DNA from: Verpa conica | Lineage: Eukaryota > Ascomycota > Pezizomycetes > Pezizales > Morchellaceae | Assembly: GCA_033030425.1 (NCBI GenBank) | Contig: JAUFSD010000016.1 | Span: 496,001 to 560,000 of the forward strand | Direction: 5' to 3' | Length of the DNA: 64,000 nt | Shown here: piece by piece, positions 48,797-60,923 of the stretch | Layout of the letters: each line of letters begins with the position of its first letter | Numbering within the stretch: position 1 is the stretch's first letter | Translations under genes and position numbers: made by a program | Notes under the pieces: model-generated | What the model was told of the DNA's origin: nothing | Database searches by the model: none | The model's input: only the letters and a program-made list of their open reading frames with translations

Positions 48797-50475
48797 CTAA
48801 ATGGAGGTAGTGGATACCACCTGCTGATGCCTCTCAACAGCGCGTTTCCAAAACTCCTCCAGCATCTTATGATACTTGTTCATCACTTCGAAATGCAGAC
48901 AATGACCAACCCCTTCGAAAACCCGCTTTTCCACACCACCCTTGATACCTTCAACAAGCACATCGCTATGTGTGTGTTCAATCAACGCATCCTTTGTTCC
49001 TGTGGCTACTAATATATCTGGGATCTCCTCTCCAAGAACCTTAAGCCGTTCAGGTCCCATATAATGCCAGGTCACTGCAAGGCCTTGGAGAAGTGTCCCC
49101 GTGTAAACAGGAGGCTGGAGCTTCTCCATACGCCAGAGGTCCTCGGCCATAAAGCGGTCGGCGTTGGTAGGGAATTCACCAAGGTCGTCAGGAGAGGAGA
49201 GCCATTCTGGTGAGAAGAGATTTGTTTTTGCAGCCTCGAGACGCTCAGCGAGGGGTTTTGGGCGGATCATGTCGATACGACGGGCGATATTTTGGAACCA
49301 TGGCTATTGGAAAGAATAGACGGATTGGTTCAGCTTAGGAACGCAATGGGATACTTTCGCATTTGCCTCGTATGAAGGGAATTTTCTCGGTAGGTAAACT
49401 TACGAGCGTGGAGACTAGACTGGAGGCTGTGCTCTGGAGTGTAAGGGACGCGATACGTTGCGGTATAAGATAAGCCCTAACCCCCACCACTCGTTAAATT
49501 AAAGGGCAATTGGACCTAAACCCGGGGATACGGTCCCTGGGCGTTGGATATACGAGGAAGGAAGCTGCGTACAGTTCTTGGGAAATCATTCCTGTGCGAG
49601 GGTTGAATGAGATAAGCTTGCGTGTTCCAACTAGAGCGGTATATTTGTATGGCCCAAAGGTAGTGTTTACTACTCACCCCCCATCGAGACCCCAATCACA
49701 TGTAATTGGCGGGCTTTGGTCCAGCGTATATGGTCAAGGATATCGACAACGTCTTTAGCCATTTCACTGGTTGAGTATTTGACAAGTGGTTTGTCGCTGT
49801 CGCCGACTCCTGAGGGTCATATTGACCTAGTTCAGACAATTGTTCCAGAATAGTAAAAAAAAGTGATAGCCTTGTGTTAGAGGATTACTACTGACCGCGA
49901 TTATCAAATACCAATGACGTATATTTGTCACCATGTTGATGGCCGCTATTTGTTACCCATTACCCATTAGCCACTAGTACAGTTCGCTATTGCTCACACA
50001 AGCACAAGCAAAAATAAGGTGGTGACTTACAAATATTTTATTTGCTGGAGTAGCGAGAAAGGAAAAAGCAAAGAGCAGATGCAAGCACAAGTTAGAAGTT
50101 CCGTTTCAATCTAAATAAGTTTGTTGCCCAATTAAGAAATCCTTACACGATACCACGCAATCTTTGGGGCGTTTAGCCCCATTATCCACTGAGAGCAATC
50201 AGTAAAGTGTTCTACAAAACCCCCCTAATCGACAAGACAAATGAGGGGCACAGCCCGCTAATTCTTCCCGCTATCACATTAAGATAATAGAGTCAAGGAC
50301 GTACCACAAGATGAACGGGACCTGTTCCGTGAACTTCATACGCAATTGCTATCGGGCCGCCAGCCCTGTTGCTCGCAACCGGCGCATTTCCTTGACGATC
50401 TGGGGTGTGGAACTCCAAGACCGTGGGGAAGGCCGGGTGAGCTAGAATTTCTTCGATAGTTAACGATTTACTCAT
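48797..50475 (-). CDS. alpha/beta-hydrolase fold protein with two micro-exons
   Basis: Eight exons on the minus strand: 50475-50305, 50188-50147, 50044-50031 (14 nt), 49945-49896, 49809-49678, 49591-49573 (19 nt), 49476-49404, 49303-48797; 335 residues. The joined protein runs PVHLVWIMGLNAPKIAWYRQ, then IKYFGHQHGDKYTSLVFDNR, then GVGDSDKPLVKYST, a standard alpha/beta-hydrolase core with the HG-type oxyanion strand. The nucleophile elbow is GVSMGG (Ser134), the acid is Asp272 in GTKDALIEH and the base His301 in GVGHCLHF. The fold covers esterases, epoxide hydrolases and haloperoxidase-like enzymes; the substrate cannot be read from sequence. All eight exons join without a stop, and the residues from the micro-exons (QIKYF and GMISQEL) fit the family pattern exactly, so both are real. 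Confidence 0.85.
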
Positions 50476-52117
50476 TGTGCTTAGGTTTAACGTTCTTGCT
50501 GCCGGGGGGGGGGGTAGGCGGAATCGAGCGATATGTCAAGACCCCAAATGGGAGAGTTGGATTAAGGGAGAAGGAATACTTTCAGGAACCAACAGCTACA
50601 ATAATAACCTTAGAACCCGGGAAAGCTACACCTATTTTTGTTGTGGCATCGGGAGGCTTTCCGAGGGCTCAACCACACGTCGGTGAGAATACTCAACGTA
50701 GCGGCGAAACCGAAAACGAATACGGGGTTCGCCTGCGAACATTTCTATGACTAAGCTACATATGTTTTTCTCGTCCGATGGCTAGATAGATGACTAGTCG
50801 GCCGAAAGAAATCACTCGCGAATCGGTGTTCCGGATTCCCTCAGCGCGGCCACTGCGGCCACTGCGGCGGACCTACAGTAGCATGTAGTCACCCTCTTAG
50901 ATTCGCGTAATTCAATACGAGTGAGCATAGAGTCATTCTATTACACACACAGCAGATCTCATAATGGCTGCTACAGAAACCGTACATACTTCTATCTACA
51001 AGGGAGGTACAGCAGAGATGGAGGGGGGGAGAGTAAAGGCTTAAAGCAATGGGCATCTAAACTGCATATGTGACGTCGTAGATCGGGTTTTCTACCACAT
51101 TCTCTGCAAATCTAACGATAGAGGTTAGTAGTCGTACCTTGATGGGCTTGTGTAGGTAGGTACTCGAGGCTTTAGGCGGGACACCAACAGCTGTGTAACC
51201 AAACGTTAAATCTTTGGGAGTGATGAGCTTTATCGAGACTGTCCGCGTGAGAACAGTAACGTTTCAATAATAGGCGCCTCGACGCGTAAGCTCGTCTCGA
51301 AAATTAACGGCAGTCTTTATTTGCGAATTGAGGCTGAGGGCATGGCAGGAGTACAGGAGGAAGATGAAGATACCTGAAGCTTGCCAGGTCAAAGCTCGAG
51401 GGGGCTTGGCATGTTTCTGCCATGAGCGGAGGTGTCGACCTTTAAAGGTCAAGGGGGGGGGAGGAATAACTCGCCTTTTCTGCACAACATCTTCGAAGCA
51501 TAGGACGGACGGCCCACTATTCAGCGCCAGAATCGAAGCTTTATCCCTTGCAAGTTGCAAGCACTCGAGAGGAGCGGGAGCGGAGTTGTTCCGGGGCGCG
51601 AACAAGGGACTCCGGGGCTCCGAGGCCGAGCACACAACCCATTAGTCAGGACCCGTCTGCTGTGAGCCTGTCTGTGACTTTGCCCTGCACTGAGCTTAGC
51701 TCCAGTCTCGAGCCAGCATTCCCTCGTTCGAGAAAACCTTCCCCCATCGCTCTTAACTGCAACACACACTTGCAGGTACCCTCCCCCCTCCCCTACGTAA
51801 CTTAGAGCTACCCTAAAAAAGCCCTCCTTGTGCTCTATTTCCAATTATCTCCGAGTCGTCAAAAGCCCTACATCTCCCCCCCCCTCCCCGCAATCAGACT
51901 AGAATACCGCAGAAGCTCTACTGTTTTTTTATTCACATGCCGATGTCATTCTAGTAATCAATCAAACTCTCATACGGTCTAGCTATCAACCCTTTACATA
52001 TCACCATCGGGTCAGATCCATAACTCCTCCGTCCGCCACCAAACCCCCCCATAGAACCCTTTTCGCTACTCTGCTACTCTGACGGAAGAAAGAAAGCAGA
52101 AGAAGAAAAAAATTTAG
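50476..52117. other. intergenic region between divergent genes
   Basis: Promoter and leader of the Zn2Cys6 regulator on the right side, with pyrimidine/C-rich tracts (51770-51900, 52030-52060), and of the hydrolase on the left. A C-GGCCACTGCGG tandem repeat lies near 50850. No gene seen. Confidence 0.5.
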
Positions 52118-55100
52118 ATGGCTGCTCACAGTATTGTGAATCTATCACCCTCACCCACCACCTCTCCAAATTTTCTCGGCAACGGAGCGCCCATTCCCGC
52201 TGCCATGTTTAATCCTGGGCATGCTTCGTCTGACGATGGGGGAACCGACCCGAAACGCAGGAGGATTGCGAGGGCTTGTGATATGTGCAGGAAGAAAAAA
52301 GTTCGCATGTTCCTTCGTCCCGGCTCCTAGAACCCCCCCCCCCCTAGTTCATCTGATAATGGTGGCGAAAACCTTAAATAACTTAAGCTTATTGTCTATG
52401 TCTGGTGTAGATCAAGTGTGACGGTAAACTGCCATCATGTACACATTGTGTGAACTACAAAACAGAGTGTGTTTTTACGCTCGTCGAGAAGAAAAGAAAT
52501 CCCCCGAAAGGGTTAGTCAAGTCTTGAGTTCTGCGTCCGAGCTCGACCGCTGACATTCAGCGCATAGTGCAAAATATATCGAGGGGCTAGAAAACCGACT
52601 CGGCAGGATGGAATCACTTCTAAAGTTGTCAGGCTTATTGCCAGAGGGTGATGGAAAGACGGATTTGGGGGATTTAGAGCGCCGTTTACAGGATCAAGTA
52701 CAACAACAGCAGGCTGCCAGTCAGAATGGATCCGTATGTACACCCACCGTTGGCAGGTCATCATCAGAATCGATGCGGGAGACCCCGACTTCATCGACTA
52801 TGCATTCAGTGACAAATTCTCCTGCAATATGCAAGGAGGAAGATGAGGTCGAAGCCTTGTCGGATCAGATGTGTTCTTTAGTGACGAACAACTGTGGAGA
52901 GACAAGATTCATCGGTAAAATACTACTGAAATGCTGTTATTTTCATATTAATACCGGCTGAGAGAAATAATCTAATCAGGGATTGTTCAAGGTTCTTCCT
53001 CCGGATTTTCAATATTTTCACCCAAAGGAATCCAGTGGGTCAACGAAAAGACAGGCGACAAGAGTTTTCAGCAAATGATAATGGAAGCTACATCCCATGA
53101 CTCAAAATGGTCCATGTGGAAGCAAGACATATTCGGTCCTCTATTTGAACACCGAGGGGAGAACGAGCTCCCGTCAAAAGAGGTGGCATCTATTCTTGTA
53201 CAAGGTAAGACCTTTTTCTCGACAAGTCATCCCAATGTACATCCTATTCTTGTAGGAATTATGTTCTCATTGTTTTGTTTTCTTGTACTCAGACTTTTTC
53301 CGGTATTTCAATATTTGCTTTCCACTCTTTCATAAACCCACGTTCGATGCATTATTCGAAAGACACTACTCAACAGAGAGTCCACCGAAGGACTCTGGAT
53401 GGTATGCAGCTTTCAATATGGTTCTTGCGATTGCGCTACGAATACAGATTTCTCATCCGGGACTCCCGGACGAGGATGCGACTACCTCTCACGTACAGGA
53501 GTCATGGCGCTTTTTTCAGAATGCAGCATCTGTTCTTACTGAATTGCTTTTGAAGAACACTGATTTAGTCAGCATACAGGCAATCCTAGGAATGGTACTA
53601 TTCAAGCTCCTTTTTGCGAGTGTGTTAGAAGTCTTTTTCGGGTTATTGACTATGTTTGTCCTTCATAGGCTCTTTATTTGCAAGGAACTGCCAACCCACA
53701 GCCGTCATATTTCCTTATTGCTGCCGCAGTCCGGATATCAAATAGCATTGGCATGCATCGAAGAGGAAACTCCTTCGGATTAAGTCCCGTCGAGGTAGAG
53801 CAGAGGCGACGAGTTTTCTGGATCATGTACCTCCTTGACAAAGACATGGCCCTTCGATCCGGACGCCCACCATGCATCAACGACGACGATATTTCTGTTG
53901 AGCTACCTGACGAGGACCCGGCTGATGATATTGGCAATATTCTTCTCAAGAACGGCAAGGACAAGTGTAACCTCTTCAGACTTATGGCTACATTCTCAGT
54001 GATCGAGAGTAAGGTGTACATGCAACTCTACTCAGCCAAGGCTTCAAGGCAGTCGGATGGGGAACTACTGAACACCATTGGGGATCTTGACAAAGAGCTT
54101 GAGGAATGGAAGGAAAGTGTGCCGCTAGAGTACAGACCGGATAGCGAGATCAACGTTGATCAAGGACCATTAGTGCTGCACCTCGTTATGCTGCATTTTG
54201 CATACTACAACTGCCTGACAACGATTCACCGCATGTCAATACATCATGGCTACTGGACTAGTAGGCTCTCAAATTACGCCATTGCTGGCTTAAGCGCACG
54301 ACCTCTCAACCCCCGTGTTTTCTCGAGTGCAGCGCTCTGTGTGGCTGCGGCTAGGTCATCGATCCATCTAATTAAGTACATCAACCGACGTGACTACCCA
54401 TGCATATGGTAAGACCTCATCTCTTAAACTCCTCTTCATGTAAGAGAGTTTGCTTCTATAATTTTGATTCACTTATAGGATGTTCTGCAGGTTAATCATG
54501 TACTACCCCGTATCGGCACTCGTAACGCTTTTCGCAAACGTCCTCCAGAATCCGCAAGATCCCCGTGCAAGGAGTGATTTGAGACTTATGAATGTGGTGG
54601 TAGAGTTCTTGCAGACTGTGCAAAGGGAAGATGATAGTAATAAGCAGGATACTGCTTCTGTACAGCGCATGCTTGCGGTTTGTGGGGAGTTTCACCGCAT
54701 TGCCAAGCTAGTGCTAGATAAGGCGGAGAACGAAAGTGTGAATAGGAGAAAAAGGAAGAATGAGGAAGTGAGGCAGAGTGTTTCATATCCACACAAGCGC
54801 GATACATCAAGTTCGCCCACTAGGACAAATATGCCACAGACCGCATCGCCAATGACGGAGACCGCCTCGCCTCCTACTAGTGTATTAAACCCAGAGATAA
54901 ATTCTCAGGTAGTTTAACTCTCCCCCCACTACTCATATCCTTATTGGCATCTTGCTGACTTCAAAAATCAGCTTTTCGGAGACTACCCATCTGCCTTCTC
55001 ACCCTCGAACCCACTCTCTTGGCTCAACGAAATGAACACCCCTGCCTCATCCTTTCCTGTTTCACCATCTGCGGGTATCACTATAGACCCGCAAGCCATA

Positions 55101-55238
55101 CCACCTACTTTGTCTAATTCGTTCCAACAGCCGTTTGTACCGCAGGATCTATGGCAGATGCCAATGACGTTTGAGTGGGACTGGGCAGACGTGAATACAC
55201 AAGTGCCATGGGGGCATGATGGGGCGAGTGGTTTGTAG
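52118..55238 (+). CDS. Zn2Cys6 transcription factor with fungal-specific regulatory domain
   Basis: Eight exons: 52118-52300, 52411-52511, 52568-52914, 52992-53204, 53293-53594, 53669-54408, 54479-54908, 54972-55238; 860 residues. The binuclear zinc cluster is complete: Cys54, 57, 64, 71, 74 and 81 ([28 protein letters not shown]); an intron interrupts it. Next come a linker and dimerisation coiled coil ([20 protein letters not shown]), an acidic segment, then the long middle homology region (Fungal_trans type): [60 protein letters not shown] and a final helical part. The tail is Ser/Pro/Asn-rich. It probably acts in the nucleus on CGG-containing sites. The close fit to a conserved filamentous-fungal regulator is clear, but I cannot name its target pathway. 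Confidence 0.9.
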
Positions 55239-57459
55239 TATATGTGGGATATTTAGGGGTTGGTAAGTACTATGTAGGAAGTGTGATCTTGGCCGAAATT
55301 TCCATGTGTTTGCTTGATTTGCATTGGAGTATTAGGGGACTTGGGCATTTTTCCTTCAACTGTTTTTGTTTCTTTACTTCCTTTACACCTTTCTACGTTT
55401 CTCTTTTACTTCTACTCCACTCTAGTTGGCAGAGAATGCTTGCATGCGTGACACCACTCACTCATTTAAAGCAACAAACTCTACTCAGATAATGCAAATA
55501 ACTCATAGTTAATCTACTCTCCTTAAGGCTAAAGAAAGTCTTTAGAGAACGGGGGAGTGAATGTATGTATCAAAGGATGGGGAGTTGTGGGATATTTTTA
55601 TATGGTTAGCGATGATTTTCTTACAATTATCTATACTATTATACTAGGCAGGTTGGGCTGGGTAGGTCGGGTACGGGTACTCTAGCGGTTCTTTTGTTTT
55701 TGTTTTTTTCTTAAATGGCATGTAATGCACAAATGATCGCAATGTTTGTATGCGCGTTTTGTAGTATTGTAAACTACGTTGGAGTTTATTGGTTTCTTTT
55801 AGGCATATAACTACTCTGCTCTGATGTAAATTATTATACATTCTCTTGTCACTCATTTTTTTTGTTTATAGCTTTTCAGGATGGGGCGGGGATTTCTCGG
55901 GCGATAGAGATGCAGGGGAGCGAGAATATACCTCAGGTACTCACTCCACTTATGAACCTGGTCTAGACCTATATATTTATTTGCCTATTACCCGGTCTAG
56001 ACCCTTTGGTCATCCGCTGTCACTCGATACCTTATCTTAGTCAAACGGCCATCTCCCTAGTCAGGCTTAAGGCGGTGATAAAATAAATCCTGGCACTAGT
56101 ATACCAATGTGTAGAATAGAGGTCACAGTGCAAAGTTCACCCGAGGTGGTATATCTCTCAATAATATAGAAAATGTACAAGGGGCTGTTTCTAGATATAT
56201 GGTGACCAAACGCTAGTACGAACCCTAGTCTCGCTCTCATCCCCATGGTTGCTTTTTCTACATGTAAGGGTTGGACACGAGACTATACAAATCCATACAA
56301 ATCTCTCATCCGATTTTATCCCACCCCTATAATATTTATCTCACCATTCCACTCTATAACCACCCCCAGACCCTCCCACCTACCGGATAAAAAATTTATC
56401 ACAATCACGAAGAGGCCCCCTTGTGCTGGGTGTGTTGGCTCCATTGTGGTTTTTATTGTAGGCGAACAAAAAATACCCAATCACTCACATAGTAACAGAG
56501 AGTCCAACCTTGATGCCATGTATCCCCCTATAATACTTTCTCACTACTCTTGGGAATTACTACTGGCCTGGGGGGATGACTTGGTATATAAAGCTTTTAT
56601 ATGCTATCAAAATAAAGCCTCATAGCTCTGTAATGTACTCTAGAAAGTTCAGCAGCAACGTAGGCGGGCAGGGGAGAGGGTCTATTATAGAGATGGTGGG
56701 AGGAGGAAGGATGGGAAAGACGACAAGGATGGGACTAGTGCCTCTTCATCTCTAACTTTAAAATACGATGCTAATAGAGAGTGGGTGGGGTCTTTTCACT
56801 TTTTACTCGTGACTATTGGACCCACTGTGGGCGGGTTCTTTGATAGCCGATGAAGCTTGGTGGGCTAGGGACTTTTGTGCCCGCGACCCACTCTCGGAAG
56901 AACTGTCGGAGATCACTGTTGTTACTGAGGGAATATCTAGAGGTAGTAAATAGCTCAAGCTCGCACACTGCTACCACTAGAGCTGTTTCTAGAACAATGT
57001 TTCATTGATACAGCTATTGGTAGTTTAAAAAAATATAAACGAGTACTATTTCGAGTCGGATCATAGAAGATCACTCGGTTTGTATGAGTCAATGAGAGCT
57101 ATAGAGGGGTAGGAGAGTTGTGGATTAGAGTCGATGTCAGTGTGGCTGTACATTAGCCATAGCCTGAGTTATCTCTGCTTATCAGATTTAGATGCGCCCA
57201 AAAGATCTATCAGCTTCGCTAGCATAATTATGGAGATATCTTTAACACCGCTCACGCTAGTCCTGCGGGGCGGCCTGCTTATTAATCAAACGTATGACGG
57301 AAAATGCTACTCAGCGCCGGCACCAACTGATTTCCGCTGCAGCCTCCAACCACCCCACCATCAACCACATCTCGCTCATCCATCTCATCTCATCCCCCCC
57401 CCGTAAATACCCTCGATCTACATCAATCCGCCCCTCGCAGGGCTCAGTTTGTTACAGCA
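55239..57459. other. gene-free interval
   Basis: The 3' region of the regulator, then low-coding DNA with short frames only. A TACATGTA palindrome lies at 56259-56266. No RNA gene seen. Confidence 0.5.
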
Positions 57460-60275
57460 ATGCTCCCGCGATCCCGAATTCTCGCGAGACATTCAACGGT
57501 GCTAACTCGGGGGGTATTGCTTCAGCGATCGTCACCGCTTCACCTCCGTGTGTCGAGATTGGTGGCTCCATTAGGTGTTTATAGTGGGGTAGTTTCGAGG
57601 AGATTATATGCCACTGTTAATAAAGGTCCCGAGAACGACAATAGCAGTAACAAAGAAGACTCCGGTCCGTCAAAACCACCTCCGTTGTCTGAATTTAAGC
57701 CAGAGAAATGGAACAAAATTCATCCCGAGCACCAGAGATTAATATCTATGATTATTCGTGACCCGGAGACGACATGGAATGGTTGGTCAGAATCAGAGAG
57801 AAAGGCATTCATAGCTATGGTTATGGAGGCGAGTGAAAAAGCGGAAAAGTTGACGCAGATATCATGGATGCCGAAGGCTGTTAGGGATATGGCTAGCCTT
57901 TTTGGCTTGAAGTCGGAGGACCAGAATACTCAGAAGAGTAAGGAAGGCCAACAGCATGGCAAAGAGGAACCAGGGCGCAAGGAAGATGTGGGAGGTGGAA
58001 AGGAGCAGCATGGACAGCAAGGAGAGCAAGGGAAGAAAGGTACTGATGGAAAGGGACAACAAGGAATGCCATTCGGTTTTCCTGGTGGCGCAGATGGCAA
58101 AGGGGGGCCTCGCGAGTTTAAAATCGATTTCACCAACCTCCTTGCTACAGCCGTCATTTCTTTCTTTGCGTATCAATTCCTCGTACCTGGTCAGGAAGCA
58201 CGGGAGATTACCTGGCAAGAATTTCGGAATACCTTCTTCGACAAGGGTCTTGTCGAAAAGTTGACTGTCGTGAACCGTAGTCGGGTGAAGGTCAATCTTC
58301 ACAGGGAGGCGACGGCCCAAATGTATCCCGACTCACCAGCTGCCAGCAACCCATTATTTTATTACTACTTCAGCATTGGCTCTGTAGAGGCCTTCGAAAG
58401 ACGATTGGATGATGCACAGAAGGAACTAGGCGTTCCCAGCTCTGAGCGGATACCCGTGGCCTACAAAGATGAAATTTCCTGGACCGGCACAGTTCTCTCA
58501 TTTGCGCCTACGCTTCTTGTAATAGGATCAATATTCTGGTTATCACGTCGTGCTTCCGGTGGTGCTGGTGGGCAAAGTGGTATCTTTGGAATTGGAAAAT
58601 CTAGAGCCAAACTTTTTAATCAGGAAACCGACATCAAGACTAAGTTCAAGGATGTGGCAGGTATGGATGAGGCCAAGGTGGAGATTATGGAGTTTGTTTC
58701 ATTCCTGAAGCAACCCGAGCGTTTTCAGAAACTCGGAGCAAAAATCCCCCGCGGAGCCATCCTCTCAGGTCCCCCCGGCACTGGTAAGACCCTCCTCGCT
58801 AAGGCGACCGCCGGAGAAGCCCAAGTTCCTTTTTTCTCGGTATCAGGTTCTGAATTCGTCGAGATGTTTGTCGGAGTCGGTCCCTCTCGAGTCCGTGACC
58901 TGTTCGCAAAGGCAAGAAAGAACGCACCCTGCATCATCTTCGTCGACGAAATTGACGCTATCGGAAAATCCCGTGCAAGGTCTAATATTGGTGGTGGCAA
59001 TGATGAAAGGGAATCCACTCTCAATCAACTCCTTACTGAAATGGACGGGTTCAATACTACTGAGCAGGTTGTCGTGTTGGCGGGTACTAATCGTGCCGAT
59101 GTACTTGATAAGGCTTTGATGAGACCTGGACGATTCGATAGACATATCACTATTGATCGTCCGACTATGGATGGGAGAAAACAAATTTTCCTTGTTCACT
59201 TGAAGAAAATTGTGACTTCAGAAGATATGGACTATCTTAGTGGACGACTCGCAGCCCTTACCCCCGGGTTTTCCGGAGCCGATATTGCAAACTGTGTCAA
59301 CGAGGCTGCGCTCATCGGTATGCTGTTTATCCTTACCCGACACAATTTTCACATGCTAATCCAACCTATCCATAGCTGCACGAGGAAATGCCGACACTGT
59401 CGCAATGACGCACTTTGAACAGGCCATTGAACGTACTATCGGTGGTCTCGAGAAAAAATCACTCGTCTTAAACCCAGAAGAGAAAAAGACTGTTGCCTAC
59501 CATGAGGTAAGACCCCGCGAACAAAATAAACACCTTACTTCTATATTAAGCTCTCTAACGTAACCTAGGCTGGCCATGCAGTATGCGGCTGGTTCCTAAA
59601 ATACGCTGATCCTCTCCTCAAGGTCTCCATCATCCCCCGTGGCCAGGGTGCTCTCGGTTATGCACAATATCTCCCGCCAGGCGAACAGTACCTCATGTCC
59701 ATGTCGCAACTGATGGACCGCATGGCAATGACTCTTGGAGGTCGCGTATCTGAAGAACTCCACTTTGACACAGTGACCTCTGGAGCCTCCGATGATTTCA
59801 ACAAAGTCACACGTATGGCTTCCGCTATGGTTACAAAATGGGGAATGAGTAAAGATATTGGTTATGTCTATTACGATGACGACGAGGGCCAGAAACTCCA
59901 AAAGCCATTCTCAGAGGAAACAGCACGTAAGATCGACAGTGAGGTGAGGAGGATTGTTGACGAGGCTTATGTCAAGTGTAAGAAACTTTTGGAAGAGAAG
60001 AAGAAAGAGGTGGGATTGATTGCTGAGGAGTTACTAAAGAAGGAGGTGTTGGGTAGAGAAGATATGATTAGGATCTTGGGCAAAAGGCCGTTTGAGGAGA
60101 ATAAGGACTTTGAAAAGTTTTTTAATAAGGGACATATTAGTTCTCCTCCGTAAGTATCATGCTCCCTCCTTGGGGTCAACTTGTGAGACTGACAGAAAAT
60201 AGCCCATTCCCAGAAGACCGTACTCCTCCTCCTCCTCCTCCAGTCAATAGCTCTGACACTCCTACACCTTCATGA
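57460..60275 (+). CDS. afg3: mitochondrial m-AAA protease subunit, AFG3/YTA10 type
   Basis: Four exons: 57460-59317, 59376-59506, 59569-60149, 60203-60275; 880 residues. The protease sits in the inner mitochondrial membrane with its catalytic domains in the matrix and degrades misfolded membrane proteins. In order: an Arg/Ser-rich N-terminal presequence ([15 protein letters not shown]), a Lys/Gln/Gly-rich linker, membrane segments at about 225-242 and 343-362, the AAA domain with GPPGTGKT (about 437-444), Walker [12 protein letters not shown], the second region of homology [17 protein letters not shown], and the M41 protease with HEAGH at about 662-666. An intron separates HE from AGH. The third metal ligand is in [21 protein letters not shown] and the Pro-rich C-terminal tail favour AFG3 over YTA12. 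No truncation. Confidence 0.88.
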
Positions 60276-60923
60276 TGAGAGTACTCTTACCAAATGACTG
60301 TATTCACTTGTACTTTTTTCCGACACTATAGGCTGGCTGTTTTTTGTATATAAGTGTGACATAACGTTTCTCAGCCGCTACCAGCCAACTAAGCACCACT
60401 CAATTCTTCAATTTCTTTTCCTCAATTTCTTTACATTCTTCGGGAAAAATATAGGGACTTTGTGATATATGGATGTCTTTAGAAGGTTACATGGTGTGAG
60501 GGGAAAAGATGTGAAGTTGGAGATAGAAAAAGTGAGTTTGTGAGTTTAAGTGGCTAATGAATCCTTTAAATTATTGAGAGATGGTCCCAAGTGATGGTAG
60601 AGCCTAGTTCCCGGTATCAATTTAACTCTGATTGGACTTGAACGGGTCATATTTGGGTACGTACTCGCCTGTTACGGAACTCCGAGGATCGTTACACAAG
60701 CCCTGCAATCAACTCCGATGTGCATATGTGGATGCATAAGGGTTAGGCATCCAAGCTTACATGTCACGCTCGCCTATTCTGAGCACTTCTCGTCACCCGC
60801 CAACTATTATCAACTATTATCAACTACTAAGTACCAGCGACTTCAGTAAACTCTGACCGAGTTAAACGCTTAGTTCATCGACACAGCTCATCCTAATCTT
60901 CACAAACCCGAGAATCTATAGCC
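60276..60923. other. intergenic region
   Basis: The 3' end of the m-AAA gene and the upstream region of the NACHT-ankyrin gene. A tandem TATCAACTAT repeat lies at about 60807-60825. No gene. Confidence 0.55.
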
